This document shows, one piece after another, positions 37,917 to 47,801 of a stretch of 64,000 nt of DNA (position 1 is the first letter of the stretch; each line of letters starts with the position of its first letter). The stretch comes from Sphingopyxis sp. LC81 (lineage in GTDB: Bacteria > Pseudomonadota > Alphaproteobacteria > Sphingomonadales > Sphingomonadaceae). Made by a program: the position numbers and the translations under genes. The notes below the pieces were generated by a model. The model did not search any database and had not been told where the DNA came from. It worked only from the letters and a program-made list of their open reading frames with translations. The stretch lies in the NCBI RefSeq assembly GCF_000756375.1, contig NZ_JNFD01000009.1:113722-177721 (forward strand), written 5' to 3'.

Positions 37917-38172
37917 ATCTGTCCTTTGCGCCTTCGAGGTTTGAAGCGATTTTGTTCAGTGTTAGGAGGCAAGGTGCTGGTATATATCAATATTCCAAAG
38001 CTTGCCGACGCGACAATGGACAAAATCGGTCAAATCCCGCAGGGACGCCCAAATGGCATCGATCTCGGAACAAGCGGGCTTCGCGGGTAGAACCACTACC
38101 TGCGGCAGCCCGCTTGTTCCGATATCTTCACCATTTGGGCGCCTCGAAGGCGCAAAGGACAGATTTAGGGCC
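37909..38172. mobile_element. 264-bp nested inverted-repeat (MITE-like) element
   Basis: The termini 37909-37939 and 38142-38172 are exact 31-base inverted repeats. A second inverted repeat lies inside: left 38047-38057 plus 38066-38080, right 38107-38121 plus 38131-38141, so the right arm is continuous while the left is interrupted by about 107 bp. It covers the last codons of the YihY gene and stops 18 bp before the fabI start. No transposase. Confidence 0.75.
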
Positions 38173-38190
38173 TAGGGCTGGAGTAGAAAA

Positions 38191-39018
38191 ATGACGGGTC
38201 TGATGAAGGGCAAACGCGGGCTGATCATGGGCCTCGCGAACGACAAGTCGCTTGCGTGGGGTATCGCCAAGGCGTTGCACGGCGCGGGCGCCGAGCTGGC
38301 GATCTCGTACCAGGGCGACGTGATGCTGAAGCGGGTGAAGCCGCTCGCCGACGAGCTCGGCTGCGATTTCCTGATCGATTGCGACGTGTCCGACATGGAC
38401 AATCTCGACGCGGCGTTCGGGGCGCTCTCCGCGCGCTGGCCGACGATCGACTTCGTCGTCCATGCGATCGGCTATACCAACAAGGAAGCGCTGCGCGGTC
38501 TTTATGCAGATGTGACGCTCGACGACTTCCTGATGACGATGAACATCAGCGTCTACAGCTTCACCGCGGTCGCCAAGCGCGCGGCATCGATGATGACGCC
38601 GTTCGACCCCGAAACGGGCAACGGCGGCGGCTCGCTGCTGACCCTGAGCTATTATGGCGCTGAAAAGGTCATCCCGCACTACAACGTCATGGGCGTTGCG
38701 AAGTCGGCGCTCGAAACCAGCGTCAAATATCTCGCCAACGATTATGGCCCGCAGGGCGTGCGCGTGAATGCGATTTCGGCGGGCCCGATCAAGACGCTGG
38801 CCGCGTCGGGCATCGGCGATTTCCGTCTGATCCTCAAATGGAACGAGCATAACGCGCCGCTGCGCCGCAACGTCTCGATCGACGATGTCGGCGGCTCGGC
38901 GCTCTACCTGCTCAGCGATCTGTCGAGCGGCGTGACCGGCGAAACGCATCATGTCGATGCGGGTTACCACACCGTCGGCATGAAACAGGAAGATGCGCCG
39001 GACATCTCGCTTGTCTGA
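38191..39018 (+). CDS. fabI: Enoyl-[acyl-carrier-protein] reductase (NADH)
   Basis: Last step of each fatty-acid elongation cycle. 275 residues, short-chain dehydrogenase fold. The N-terminal nucleotide-binding segment reads GLIMGLANDKSLAWGIA. The catalytic triad equivalents are Tyr154 (LSYYGAE), Tyr164 (PHYNVMG) and Lys171 (MGVAKSALE), the FabI pattern; the substrate-binding loop follows in AISAGPIKTLAASGIGDF. A GGAG lies eight bases before ATG. The 5' flank is the inverted-repeat element, so the promoter lies in that element or upstream of yihY. Confidence 0.96.
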   Translation: MTGLMKGKRGLIMGLANDKSLAWGIAKALHGAGAELAISYQGDVMLKRVKPLADELGCDFLIDCDVSDMDNLDAAFGALSARWPTIDFVVHAIGYTNKEALRGLYADVTLDDFLMTMNISVYSFTAVAKRAASMMTPFDPETGNGGGSLLTLSYYGAEKVIPHYNVMGVAKSALETSVKYLANDYGPQGVRVNAISAGPIKTLAASGIGDFRLILKWNEHNAPLRRNVSIDDVGGSALYLLSDLSSGVTGETHHVDAGYHTVGMKQEDAPDISLV

Positions 39019-39541
39019 CAAGGTCGGCATCCGGGCCGCGACGGCGGCGGATGCCGAGGCGGTCGATACGATTATCCGCGCTGCCTTTGCCGGGACCGAC
39101 TTCGGTCATCAGGGCGAGGCCGAACTGGTGCGGATGATCGATGCGGACGGCGACACGCTGGTGTCGCTCGTCGCCGAACAGGGCGGCGCGATCGTCGGGC
39201 ATGTGCTGTTCAGTCGGATGGACGTCGAGGCCGACGGCGCCGCGCTTCCGGGTGCGGGCCTTGCGCCCGTGTCGGTCGTACCCGGCAGCCAAGGGCAGGG
39301 CATCGGCGATGCGCTGATCCGCGCCGGACTCGACGCGCTGCGCGAGCAGGGCGTGGCGATCAGCTTCGTCCTCGGGCACGAAAGCTATTACCCGCGCTTC
39401 GGCTATTCGCCCGACCTCGCCGCGCGCTTTGCGTCGCCCTTTGCGGGGCCGCATTTCATGGCGATGATGCTGGACTCGGACGCGGCTTGGCCGCTAGGCG
39501 GACGGGCGGATTACGCACCCGCATTCGGCCGGATGGGATAG
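38993..39541 (+). CDS. GNAT-family N-acetyltransferase
   Basis: 182 residues from ATG 38993, which overlaps fabI by 26 bp; TTG at 39011 in frame would begin [17 protein letters not shown] and is an equally possible start. The acetyl-CoA-binding motif is [24 protein letters not shown]. The C-terminal half has [16 protein letters not shown], typical of the YhbS-like group. Acceptor unknown. It is in the fabI-aroC run, 4 bp before aroC. Confidence 0.88.
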   Translation: MRRTSRLSDKVGIRAATAADAEAVDTIIRAAFAGTDFGHQGEAELVRMIDADGDTLVSLVAEQGGAIVGHVLFSRMDVEADGAALPGAGLAPVSVVPGSQGQGIGDALIRAGLDALREQGVAISFVLGHESYYPRFGYSPDLAARFASPFAGPHFMAMMLDSDAAWPLGGRADYAPAFGRMG

Positions 39542-39545
39542 GGCA

Positions 39546-40622
39546 ATGAGTTTCAACAGCTTCGGACGCATCCTTCGCTTCACGACCTGGGGCGAAAGCC
39601 ACGGCCCCGCGCTCGGTGCCGTCGTCGACGGCTGCCCGCCGCGCCTGTCGCTGTCCGAAGCCGACATCCAGCCCTTCCTCGACAAGCGCCGTCCCGGGCA
39701 GTCGCGCCACACGACGCAGCGGCAGGAACCCGATCAGGTGCGCATCCTCTCGGGCACGTTCGAGGGCAAGACCACAGGCACGCCGATCAGCCTGATGATC
39801 GAGAATGTCGACCAGCGATCGAAGGATTATGGCGAGATCGCGCAGGCCTATCGCCCCGGCCACGCCGACTACGCCTATGACGCCAAGTACGGCATCCGCG
39901 ATTATCGCGGCGGCGGCCGGTCGAGCGCGCGCGAGACCGCGGCACGCGTCGCTGCGGGCGGCGTTGGGCGCCTCGTGATTCCCGAGGTGCAGATCCATGC
40001 GTGGGTCGCCGAGATCGGCGGCGACGCGATCGACCCCGCGAACTTCGACCTTGAGGAAATCGGCCGCAATCCCTTTTTCTGTCCCGACCCCGCTGCGGCG
40101 CAGCGCTGGGAAGGGTTGATGGACGCCGCGCGCAAATCGGGCAGCTCGCTCGGCGCCGTGATCGAATGCGCCGCCAGCGGCGTTCCCGCAGGCTGGGGCG
40201 CGCCGATCTACGCCAAGCTCGACAGCGACCTTGCCGCCGCGATGATGGGCATCAACGCGGTGAAGGGCGTCGAGATCGGTGCCGGCTTCCACGCCGCCCG
40301 CCTGCGCGGCGAGGAAAATGCCGACCCGATGCGCCCCGCGACCGACGGCAGCAACCGCCCCGATTTCCTCTCGAACAACGCCGGCGGCATCGCGGGCGGC
40401 ATTTCGACCGGCCAGCCCGTCGTCGTGCGGGTCGCGTTCAAGCCGACCAGCTCGATCCTCACTCCCGTGCCGACGATCAACAAGGCGGGCGAGGCGACCG
40501 ATATCGTCACCAAGGGCCGCCACGACCCGTGCGTCGGCATCCGCGGCGCGCCGGTGGTCGAGGCGATGATGGCGCTCGTCCTCGCCGATCACAAGCTGCT
40601 GCACAGGGCACAAAACGGCTGA
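39546..40622 (+). CDS. aroC: Chorismate synthase
   Basis: Final shikimate-pathway step, converting EPSP to chorismate with reduced FMN. 358 residues. Signature regions: [20 protein letters not shown] near the N-terminus, then [38 protein letters not shown], and [22 protein letters not shown] towards the C-terminus. Length is the usual 350-365. Located 4 bp after the GNAT gene and 7 bp before the transporter gene, so probably in one transcript. Confidence 0.97.
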   Translation: MSFNSFGRILRFTTWGESHGPALGAVVDGCPPRLSLSEADIQPFLDKRRPGQSRHTTQRQEPDQVRILSGTFEGKTTGTPISLMIENVDQRSKDYGEIAQAYRPGHADYAYDAKYGIRDYRGGGRSSARETAARVAAGGVGRLVIPEVQIHAWVAEIGGDAIDPANFDLEEIGRNPFFCPDPAAAQRWEGLMDAARKSGSSLGAVIECAASGVPAGWGAPIYAKLDSDLAAAMMGINAVKGVEIGAGFHAARLRGEENADPMRPATDGSNRPDFLSNNAGGIAGGISTGQPVVVRVAFKPTSSILTPVPTINKAGEATDIVTKGRHDPCVGIRGAPVVEAMMALVLADHKLLHRAQNG

Positions 40623-40629
40623 TGGCCTG

Positions 40630-42408
40630 ATGGAAACCGTCGCCGCTTTCATCGCGGAGCAAAAGGCGGTTATCGGTCTGTTCGTGCTCGCGGGCATGTT
40701 CGGGGCCTTTGTCTGGGAACGCTTCTCGCCCTCGGTCGTCGCGGTCGCGGGGGCAGGCACGATGCTCGCGCTCGGACTGCTCGACGAAAAGGGCGCGTAT
40801 GGCGTTTTCTCGAACAGTGCGCCGCTCACCGTCGGGGCGATGTTCATCCTGTCGGGCGCGCTGATCCGCACCGGAGTGATCGACAAGGTCGGCAATTATG
40901 TCGTCGACCGCGCCAAGCGGCACCCGCGCCTCGCGGTGGTCGAAGTGTTCGGCGGCGGGCTGCTCGTATCGGGCTTCATCAACAGCACGCCCTTCGTCGT
41001 CGTGATGATGCCGGTCTGCTTCCGGCTCGCCGAGGCACTCGGGGTCTCGCCCAAGAAATTGCTGATGCCGCTGTCGGTGATCGCGGTGCTCGGCGGCTGC
41101 CTGACCTTGATCGGCACCTCGACGAACCTCGTCGTGTCGGGCATCGCCGAACAGGCAGGGCTCGAACCCTTCGGTCTGTTCGACATCACCCCTTATGGGC
41201 TCGCCGTCGCCGCGGCGGGGGTCGTGGGTCTGCTTTTGATGGCGCGCTTCCTGCCGTCGGACTATCCGCGGATCGCTGAAAAGGCCGATGGGGCGGAGCA
41301 GCTTTACCTGACCGAACTCGGCCTTCGGGACGATGATACCGCCATCGACATGGCCCTCGACGCCGCCAGTCTTGGCATAGCGCCGGCGCAGATCGTCGGC
41401 GTCGTCGCGAACGGGCGGCTGATCACCGGCGGCGATGCCCAGCATCACCGGCTCGCGGCCGGCAACCGGATCGTTGCGCGGCTCGACGGCGCGGCGCTGA
41501 TGACACTCCGCAGCGAGGGGCGCTTCGCGATCGGCATCGGCGATAGTCCCGAGCGCGAATCCACCGTGGTCGAGGTGACGGTTTCGCCAAGCCACCGCTC
41601 GATCGACCGGCCGCTCGCCGAAATCCCCTTTCTCCAGCGGCAGCGCGTCCGCATCCTCGGCGTCACCCGCTTTCGCCACCTTCCGGGGCCGACGCTGTCC
41701 GAAAACCGCATTCGCGCCGCCGACCGCCTGCTGATCGACGCCGACGAGGCGAATATCGCGCAGCTGCGCGACAATCCCAATCTGATCGGCCTCGCGATGG
41801 CGTCGGTCACCGCCTTCCGCCGCCGTCGCGCGTGGATCGCGATCCTCGTGATGGCCAGCGCGGTCCTGCTCTCGGCGACCGACGTGATGTCGATTGGCAT
41901 CGCCGCCTTCATCGGCGTCGCCATCGTGCTGCTGACCCGCTGCATCGACGCGTCGGAGGCGTGGGGCAGCATCGACGGCGATGTGCTGATCCTGATCTTC
42001 GCGATGCTCGCCGTCGGCGCGGCGCTCGAACAATCGGGGTCGGTCGCGCTGATGGTCGGCGCGCTCGACCCGATCCTGGCGGGCGCACCGCAATGGGCAG
42101 TGATCGCGATCGTCTATTTCTCCGCGCTATTGCTGTCCGAACTGCTCAGCAACAATGCGGTCGCGGCGCTGATGGGGCCGCTGGTGATCGGCATCGCCGA
42201 GGCGACGGGCGTCGCGCCGCAGCCGCTGCTGATCGCGCTGATGCTCGGCGCCTCGGCCTGTTTCGCGACCCCGGTGGGTTACCAGACGAACACGCTCGTC
42301 TATGCCGCGGGTGACTATCGTTTCATGGATTTCGTGCGCATCGGCGTCCCACTCAACATCCTCACCGGCGTGGCGGGCTGTGCCGCGCTCGCCTTTTGGA
42401 CACCCTGA
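40630..42408 (+). CDS. SLC13-family permease with TrkA-C domains
   Basis: 592 residues, two transmembrane blocks (about 15-215 and 400-590) separated by a cytoplasmic region containing two TrkA-C/RCK_C-like modules (IVGVVANGRLITGGDAQHHRL and VTVSPSHRSIDRPLAEIPF). Conserved substrate loops are LIGTSTNLVVSGIAEQAG in the first half and ELLSNNAVAALMGPLVIGIAE in the second, the divalent-anion transporter pattern. Likely moves a dicarboxylate, sulphate or arsenite-type anion with Na+; the substrate is not visible. It overlaps no other gene. Confidence 0.9.
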   Translation: METVAAFIAEQKAVIGLFVLAGMFGAFVWERFSPSVVAVAGAGTMLALGLLDEKGAYGVFSNSAPLTVGAMFILSGALIRTGVIDKVGNYVVDRAKRHPRLAVVEVFGGGLLVSGFINSTPFVVVMMPVCFRLAEALGVSPKKLLMPLSVIAVLGGCLTLIGTSTNLVVSGIAEQAGLEPFGLFDITPYGLAVAAAGVVGLLLMARFLPSDYPRIAEKADGAEQLYLTELGLRDDDTAIDMALDAASLGIAPAQIVGVVANGRLITGGDAQHHRLAAGNRIVARLDGAALMTLRSEGRFAIGIGDSPERESTVVEVTVSPSHRSIDRPLAEIPFLQRQRVRILGVTRFRHLPGPTLSENRIRAADRLLIDADEANIAQLRDNPNLIGLAMASVTAFRRRRAWIAILVMASAVLLSATDVMSIGIAAFIGVAIVLLTRCIDASEAWGSIDGDVLILIFAMLAVGAALEQSGSVALMVGALDPILAGAPQWAVIAIVYFSALLLSELLSNNAVAALMGPLVIGIAEATGVAPQPLLIALMLGASACFATPVGYQTNTLVYAAGDYRFMDFVRIGVPLNILTGVAGCAALAFWTP

Positions 42409-42503
42409 CCGCGCGATAGGCCCGCCAGCGATTGCCCGCGGCGCATCACCCTGTTACCTCCGCTCGCATAAAGATCCGCCCAGGGCGGAACAGGGAGTAA
42501 TTT

Positions 42504-43856
42504 ATGGGGCATCGCCTGACGTTTTATATTCTGATCGGTATGATCCTGGGGGTCATCACCGGCTATCTGGTGCGGGTCTATGTCCCTGCCGACAGCGAAG
42601 CCTTCACCTATTGGCTACGCAGTTTCAGCACGCTGTCGACGATCTTCCTCAACCTGATCAAGCTGGTCGTCGCGCCGCTGATTCTCGGCACGCTCGTTGC
42701 GGGGATCGCGCATATGGGCGACAGCTCGGCGCTCGGCCGCATCGGCACCCGCGCGATCGCGTGGTTCATCCTCGCCAGCCTGATTTCGATCAGCCTCGGT
42801 CTGATCATGGTCAATTTCTTCGAACCCGGCGCGGGGCTCAATCTGACCGTCGGGGCGCATTCGATCGCCGAGGTGGGCGAGGTCAAGAAGCTCGACCTGT
42901 TCGAGTTTATCGAGCATGTCTTCCCGAAGAATATCTTCCAGGCGATGGCGGACAACAATGTCCTCCAGATCCTCGTCTTCGCGCTGTTCGCGGGCGTCGG
43001 CCTCACGGCCATCGGCGACAAGGGCAAGCCGCTGGTCCGCGGCGCCGAGGCGCTCGCCGAACTGATGCTCCAGATCACCGGCTATGTGATGCGCCTCGCA
43101 CCGATCGCGGTGTTTGGTGCGCTCGCGGGCGTGGTTGCGAAATATGGCCTCGGTATCCTCGGCACCTATGCCGAGCTCGTCACCGAATTCTATCTGTCGC
43201 TCGTCGTGCTGTGGGTCCTCCTGCTCGGCGCGGGCGCGATCTTCCTCGGCCGCCGGATCTTCTCGCTGATCCGCTATATCCGCCAGCCGCTGCTGATCGC
43301 TTTCTCGACGGCTTCGTCCGAGGCCGCGATGCCCAAGCTGTTCGAACAGCTCGATCGGTTCGGCGTGCCGCGCCGCATCTCGGGCTTCGTGCTGCCGCTG
43401 GGCTACAGCTTCAATCTGGACGGATCGATGATGTATGCGAGCTTCGCGACGCTCTTCATCGCGCAGGCTTACGGGATCGAGCTGTCGATTACGCAGCAGA
43501 TCCTGATCCTGCTGACCTTGATGGTGTCGTCGAAGGGGATCGCCGCGGTGCCGCGCGCCAGCCTCGTCGTGATCACCGCGACGCTTGCGATGTTCGACCT
43601 GCCGGTCGAGGGCGTCGCGCTGATTTTCGCGATCGACCAGTTCCTCGACATGGGCCGCACCGCGACCAATGTCGTCGGCAACGCGGTGGCGACGAGCGTG
43701 ATCACCAAGTGGGAGGGCATGCTCGAAGTGCCCGAACCGGCCGATCTCGAACGGCCGCATGCTCCGGCTCATACGCCGCATCATGGAACCCGCGGGCTCG
43801 ATCTTCGTGATGACATAGCGGAGGGTGAAAACAAGCCAGCGGCCGATAACGCGTAA
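42504..43856 (+). CDS. Dicarboxylate/amino-acid:cation symporter 1
   Basis: 450 residues of the DAACS (GltP/DctA) family. N-terminal helices (FYILIGMILGVITGYLV), then the HP1 loop region FSTASSEAAMPKLFEQL, the conserved FNLDGSMMYASFATLFIAQA, HP2 SSKGIAAVPRASLVVI, and DQFLDMGRTATNVVGNAVA near the end. The C-terminal about 35 residues are charged and His-rich. Promoter probably in 42409-42503. It precedes a paralogue 48 bp downstream. Confidence 0.93.
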   Translation: MGHRLTFYILIGMILGVITGYLVRVYVPADSEAFTYWLRSFSTLSTIFLNLIKLVVAPLILGTLVAGIAHMGDSSALGRIGTRAIAWFILASLISISLGLIMVNFFEPGAGLNLTVGAHSIAEVGEVKKLDLFEFIEHVFPKNIFQAMADNNVLQILVFALFAGVGLTAIGDKGKPLVRGAEALAELMLQITGYVMRLAPIAVFGALAGVVAKYGLGILGTYAELVTEFYLSLVVLWVLLLGAGAIFLGRRIFSLIRYIRQPLLIAFSTASSEAAMPKLFEQLDRFGVPRRISGFVLPLGYSFNLDGSMMYASFATLFIAQAYGIELSITQQILILLTLMVSSKGIAAVPRASLVVITATLAMFDLPVEGVALIFAIDQFLDMGRTATNVVGNAVATSVITKWEGMLEVPEPADLERPHAPAHTPHHGTRGLDLRDDIAEGENKPAADNA

Positions 43857-43904
43857 CCCGCGCGCTTCGGGCCGCTCCCCGCGGGGCGAGCAAGGAGCTG
43901 AGCC

Positions 43905-45236
43905 ATGGCCGAAGCAGCGGCGATCGACCGAGCGGAGCGCGACGATGCCCGCGCCCGGCGGCTGCGCTGGCGCATGCTCGTCGGCTTCCTCGCGGGCCTC
44001 ATCATCGGGCTGGCGGTCCACTATGGCGCGCCGGACGCGGCGTGGGTGGAGACGGTCACAACCTATGTGACCGGCCCGCTGGGGCAGATCTTCCTGCGCC
44101 TGCTGTTCATGCTCGTCATCCCGCTGCTCGTATCGGCGTTGATCGTCGGGGTCGCCGAAATGGGCGAGATGCGCGCGCTGAAATCGGTCGGCGTGCGCAC
44201 GCTCGTCTATACGATCGCGGTGTCGACGATTGCGGTCGTCGTCAGCCTTGCCGTCGTCAATCTGATCCAGCCCGGCGCGGGGGTCGATCCCGCGCTCGCG
44301 CGCTCGCTGATCGCCGAGGGGGCGGAGGGCGCCAAGGCCATCGCCGACCGCGCGGGCGAGGCGAAAACCGGGATGGACGCGGTCGTCGCGATCGTCCCCG
44401 ACAATCTGTTCGCCGCGATGGGCCAGAATGACGTGCTCGCGGTGATGTTCTTCGCGCTCTTCTTCGGCATCGGGCTGATGCTCGTCCGCACCCCGCGGAC
44501 CGAGGCGCTGAAGACCGCGATCGAGGGGGTGTTCGAGGTGGTGATGAAGCTGATCGGACTCGTCATCCAGCTCGCGCCGATCGCGGTCTTCTGTTTCATG
44601 TTCAACCTCGCCGCGCAGTTCGGCTGGGATCTCATCATCCGCCTGTCGGCCTATGTCGGCGTCGTGCTGCTCGCGCTCGCGCTCCAGATGTTCATCGTCT
44701 TCCCTATCCTGTTGAAGACGCTGGCGGGGAAATCACCCGTCGCCTTTTTCCACCAGACGCAGGAAGCCTTCGTGATGGCGTTCGCGACCGCCTCGTCGAA
44801 CGCGACATTGCCGACGGCGCTTCGCGTCGCGCGCGACCAGCTCCGCCTGCCCGACAAGGTCGCGCGCTTCGTGCTCACCATCGGTGCCACCGCGAACCAG
44901 AATGGCACCGCGATGTTCGAGGGTGTGACGGTGATCTTCCTCGCGCAATTTTTCGGCATCGACCTGACGCTTCAGCAGCAGATCGTCGTAATGCTCGTGT
45001 GCATATTGGGCGGCATCGGCACCGCGGGCGTCCCCGCGGGATCGCTCCCCGTGATCGCGCTGATCCTCGCCTCGGTCGGGGTGCCGCCCGAAGGCATCGG
45101 GCTGATCCTTGGCGTCGACCGCTTCCTCGATATGTGCCGCACGACGCTGAACGTCATCGGCGATCTTGTTGCCGCGACGGTGGTGTCGGCGGGGGTGAAG
45201 GACGGACCGGCGACGCAGGCCGCGCCGCCAGCCTGA
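43905..45236 (+). CDS. Dicarboxylate/amino-acid:cation symporter 2
   Basis: 443 residues, paralogue of the preceding transporter. It has FATASSNATLPTALRV, then TIGATANQNGTAMFEGVTVI instead of the neighbour's NLDGSMMY, HP2 LGGIGTAGVPAGSLPVI, and DRFLDMCRTTLNVIGD. The altered core suggests different substrates or ion coupling. It lies 48 bp after symporter 1 and converges with the lipoprotein gene. Confidence 0.93.
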   Translation: MAEAAAIDRAERDDARARRLRWRMLVGFLAGLIIGLAVHYGAPDAAWVETVTTYVTGPLGQIFLRLLFMLVIPLLVSALIVGVAEMGEMRALKSVGVRTLVYTIAVSTIAVVVSLAVVNLIQPGAGVDPALARSLIAEGAEGAKAIADRAGEAKTGMDAVVAIVPDNLFAAMGQNDVLAVMFFALFFGIGLMLVRTPRTEALKTAIEGVFEVVMKLIGLVIQLAPIAVFCFMFNLAAQFGWDLIIRLSAYVGVVLLALALQMFIVFPILLKTLAGKSPVAFFHQTQEAFVMAFATASSNATLPTALRVARDQLRLPDKVARFVLTIGATANQNGTAMFEGVTVIFLAQFFGIDLTLQQQIVVMLVCILGGIGTAGVPAGSLPVIALILASVGVPPEGIGLILGVDRFLDMCRTTLNVIGDLVAATVVSAGVKDGPATQAAPPA

Positions 45237-45240
45237 TGCG

Positions 45241-46143
45241 TCAGTCGGGCCGCGCGTCGTTGCCGCGGTCGCTGCGTGCGCGCCCCGCCGCCGGAGCAGG
45301 TCTCGGTTCGGGTGCGCTGCGAACCACCGGGGCCGACTGCGGCTCGGGCGGGCGATAGGCGGGCGCGGGCCGTTCGGCGCGCGGGGCGCGGTCGGGCATC
45401 GCCGACGGTGCGGGCCGCATCCGTTGCGGGCGTCCGCCCCCCCGATCGCCGCGCGGCGTCGAAAACATCTCGCCGGGCTCGGTCGCGGGCAGGTTGCGGA
45501 CCGGACGCGGACGACCGGCGGTTCCTTCGCTCCGCGGCGGGCGCGGGCGGCCTGCACCCCAGTCGGGGCGTCCGGGATTGTCGGCTCCGGGAGGCGTGCC
45601 GGGGTTGCCATCGCCGCGACCTCGGCCCGGGCGCGTGCCGCGCGGACCGTCATGGTCACGGTCGCCCCGGTTCCAGCCGCCGGGTCGGCCCGGGCGACCA
45701 TCGCCCGGACGTCCGTCGTGATCGCCGCGATTCCAGCCTGGGCGGCCGGGCTTTCCGTCACCGCGCCCGCCATGATGCTTCCACCAGGCGCGGCGCCCGC
45801 CCCAATAGTTCAGATAGCGGTCGCGCAGCGGGTAGCGGTTGCGGTAATTGTCGAACATCCACATGCCATAGCCGGGGTAATAATAATCGTCGTACCAGCC
45901 GCCGCCGAAGCCGATCTGCGCGAAGCCGCTGCCATAATCGGCGCCATCGTAGCAGTCGTAACCATAGCCATCGTCATAGGCATAGCCGTCATAATCATAA
46001 TAGGCGTTGCCATAGCGCGACGAGCAATCGCCGCCCGACGCATAGCTCGCTCCATAGACATCGCCATAATAGCAACCACCAAGCGTCGTCGTCGCGAGAA
46101 CGCCGAGCGCGATGGAGAGGGGGCGCTTCAAACTCTTCGCCAT
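45241..46143 (-). CDS. Low-complexity lipoprotein
   Basis: 300 residues from the ATG at 46143 (MAKSLKRPLS), with lipobox LGGC at residues 21-24. Residues 25-100 are rich in Tyr/Asp/Gly (repeats such as YYDYDGYAYDDGYGYDCYDG), then a Trp/Arg block (YLNYWGGRRAWWKHHGG), then a Gly/Pro/Arg/Asp-rich tail (repeated PGRPGG and RGD patterns) to the end. Such composition suggests an envelope-anchored structural or cationic polymer-binding protein. No domain was recognised. A ribosome-binding AAGGA precedes ATG. Confidence 0.65.
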   Translation of the reverse strand: MAKSLKRPLSIALGVLATTTLGGCYYGDVYGASYASGGDCSSRYGNAYYDYDGYAYDDGYGYDCYDGADYGSGFAQIGFGGGWYDDYYYPGYGMWMFDNYRNRYPLRDRYLNYWGGRRAWWKHHGGRGDGKPGRPGWNRGDHDGRPGDGRPGRPGGWNRGDRDHDGPRGTRPGRGRGDGNPGTPPGADNPGRPDWGAGRPRPPRSEGTAGRPRPVRNLPATEPGEMFSTPRGDRGGGRPQRMRPAPSAMPDRAPRAERPAPAYRPPEPQSAPVVRSAPEPRPAPAAGRARSDRGNDARPD

Positions 46144-46315
46144 AGCTTTGTCCTTTGGGTCCAACGGTTGCGACCCGTCACCTTGGGCGCTGGATTGCAC
46201 GAGTCGAGTTGAATTTGCGGTGAATGCTGTCCCGCACCCGCCAAAGCGTTACTTGCATCAGTGTCAGTAGTCCGTTACGCATCGGGACAAAGCAGAATGG
46301 ACGAGGATCGACCCG

Positions 46316-47719
46316 ATGAACGCGCCCGCGAATATTCAGCAGACGAAAAACTGGTCCGAAAAGCGCTTCGGCCCCGAGACGCGGCACTGGCTGCCGCGCA
46401 ATCCCGACAGCGCGATCGATCATATTCCGGGCGAGGACGGCATGCCGATCATCGGCAACACGCTCGAACAGCTCGGCGATTATCCCGCCTTCACCCGCCG
46501 CATGGTCGCCAAATATGGCCGCGTCTATCGCAACAACAGCTTCGGCGGGCGCAGCGTCGCGCTCCACGGGCCCGAGGCGAACGAACTCGTGATGTTCGAT
46601 CGCGAGAAAATCTTCTCGTCCGAACAGGGCTGGGGACCGGTGCTCAACCTGCTGTTCCCGCGCGGGCTGATGCTGATGGATTTCGAAAAGCATCGCGCCG
46701 ACCGCAAGATATTGTCGGTCGCCTTCAAGCCCGAACCGATGCGCCATTATGCCGATTCGCTGAACGAAGGGATCCGCGATCGCATCGGCCAGTGGAGCGG
46801 CAAGACCTTCAAATTCTATCCGGCGATCAAGGAACTGACGCTCGACCTCGCCGCGACCAGCTTCCTCGGCATCCCCTGGGGTCCCGAGGCCGACAAGGTC
46901 AACAAGGCGTTCGTCGACATGGTGCAGGCGTCGATCGGCGTCGTGCGCGTGCCCTTGCCCTTCACCGCGATGGGCCGCGGCGCGAAAGGGCGCGCCTATC
47001 TGGTCGATTATTTCGGCAAGATGGTGCCCGAACGGCGCGAGGGCACGGGCGAGGACATGTTCAGCCAGATCTGCCGCACGCGCGACGACGACGATGAATA
47101 TATGTCGGTCGAGGCGATCGTCGACCATATGAACTTCCTGATGATGGCGGCGCACGACACGATCACCAGCTCGATCACGACGCTCGTCTGGGAACTCGCG
47201 CGCAACCCCGAATGGCAGGACAAATTGCGCGAGGAAATGCTCGCGGTCGCGCCGGCGGGCGAGGGCGTCGGGCACAACAGCCTCGGCCAGCTCGAAATGA
47301 CCGAATGGGCGTTCAAGGAAGCCCTCCGCCTCGTGCCCCCGGTGCCAAGCTTCCCGCGCCGCGCGCTCAAGGATTTCGAATATGGCGGCTACCGCATTCC
47401 CGCGGGCACCTCGGTCGGCGTCAGCCCCGCCTTCACGCATATGATGGAGGAGCATTGGCCCGAGCCCCAAAAGTTCGACCCGATGCGCTTTTCGCCCGAA
47501 GTCGCGCGCGAGCGGCACAAATATGCGTGGGTGCCCTTCGGCGGCGGCGCGCATATGTGCCTCGGGCTGCACTTCGCGTACATGCAGGCGAAGATCTTCT
47601 TCCACCACGTCATCACGACGCACCGGATCACCGTCGCCGACGGCTATGCGCCCGAATGGCAGGTGCTGCCGATCCCGCGGCCGAAGGACGGGCTGACGGT
47701 GAGCTTTGTCCCGTTGTAA
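46316..47719 (+). CDS. Cytochrome P450
   Basis: 467 residues, soluble class. I-helix oxygen-activation motif AAHDTITSS, ExxR in EALRLVPPVPSF, and heme-thiolate FGGGAHMCLGLHFA with Cys415. It oxidises an organic substrate with electrons from a ferredoxin or reductase not encoded next to it. N-terminal proline-rich anchor absent. Family by motif only; relatives in sphingomonads act on fatty acids, steroids and terpenoids. The promoter probably lies in the divergent gap shared with the lipoprotein gene. Confidence 0.93.
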   Translation: MNAPANIQQTKNWSEKRFGPETRHWLPRNPDSAIDHIPGEDGMPIIGNTLEQLGDYPAFTRRMVAKYGRVYRNNSFGGRSVALHGPEANELVMFDREKIFSSEQGWGPVLNLLFPRGLMLMDFEKHRADRKILSVAFKPEPMRHYADSLNEGIRDRIGQWSGKTFKFYPAIKELTLDLAATSFLGIPWGPEADKVNKAFVDMVQASIGVVRVPLPFTAMGRGAKGRAYLVDYFGKMVPERREGTGEDMFSQICRTRDDDDEYMSVEAIVDHMNFLMMAAHDTITSSITTLVWELARNPEWQDKLREEMLAVAPAGEGVGHNSLGQLEMTEWAFKEALRLVPPVPSFPRRALKDFEYGGYRIPAGTSVGVSPAFTHMMEEHWPEPQKFDPMRFSPEVARERHKYAWVPFGGGAHMCLGLHFAYMQAKIFFHHVITTHRITVADGYAPEWQVLPIPRPKDGLTVSFVPL

Positions 47720-47801
47720 CGGGGCGGTGTTTGTCAGCTTAGGGGTAGTGAGCGGACACCCCATCCCCTACATGTATTTTAGATATGCATGGCGGGGATC
47801 G

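Noticed and set aside
38041..38141. CRISPR-like repeat within the 264-bp element
   Set aside because: It is a single inverted pair, not direct repeats with spacers.
42409..42503. Hairpin or riboswitch between the anion permease and symporter 1
   Set aside because: No convincing stem or conserved aptamer sequence; probably a plain promoter region.
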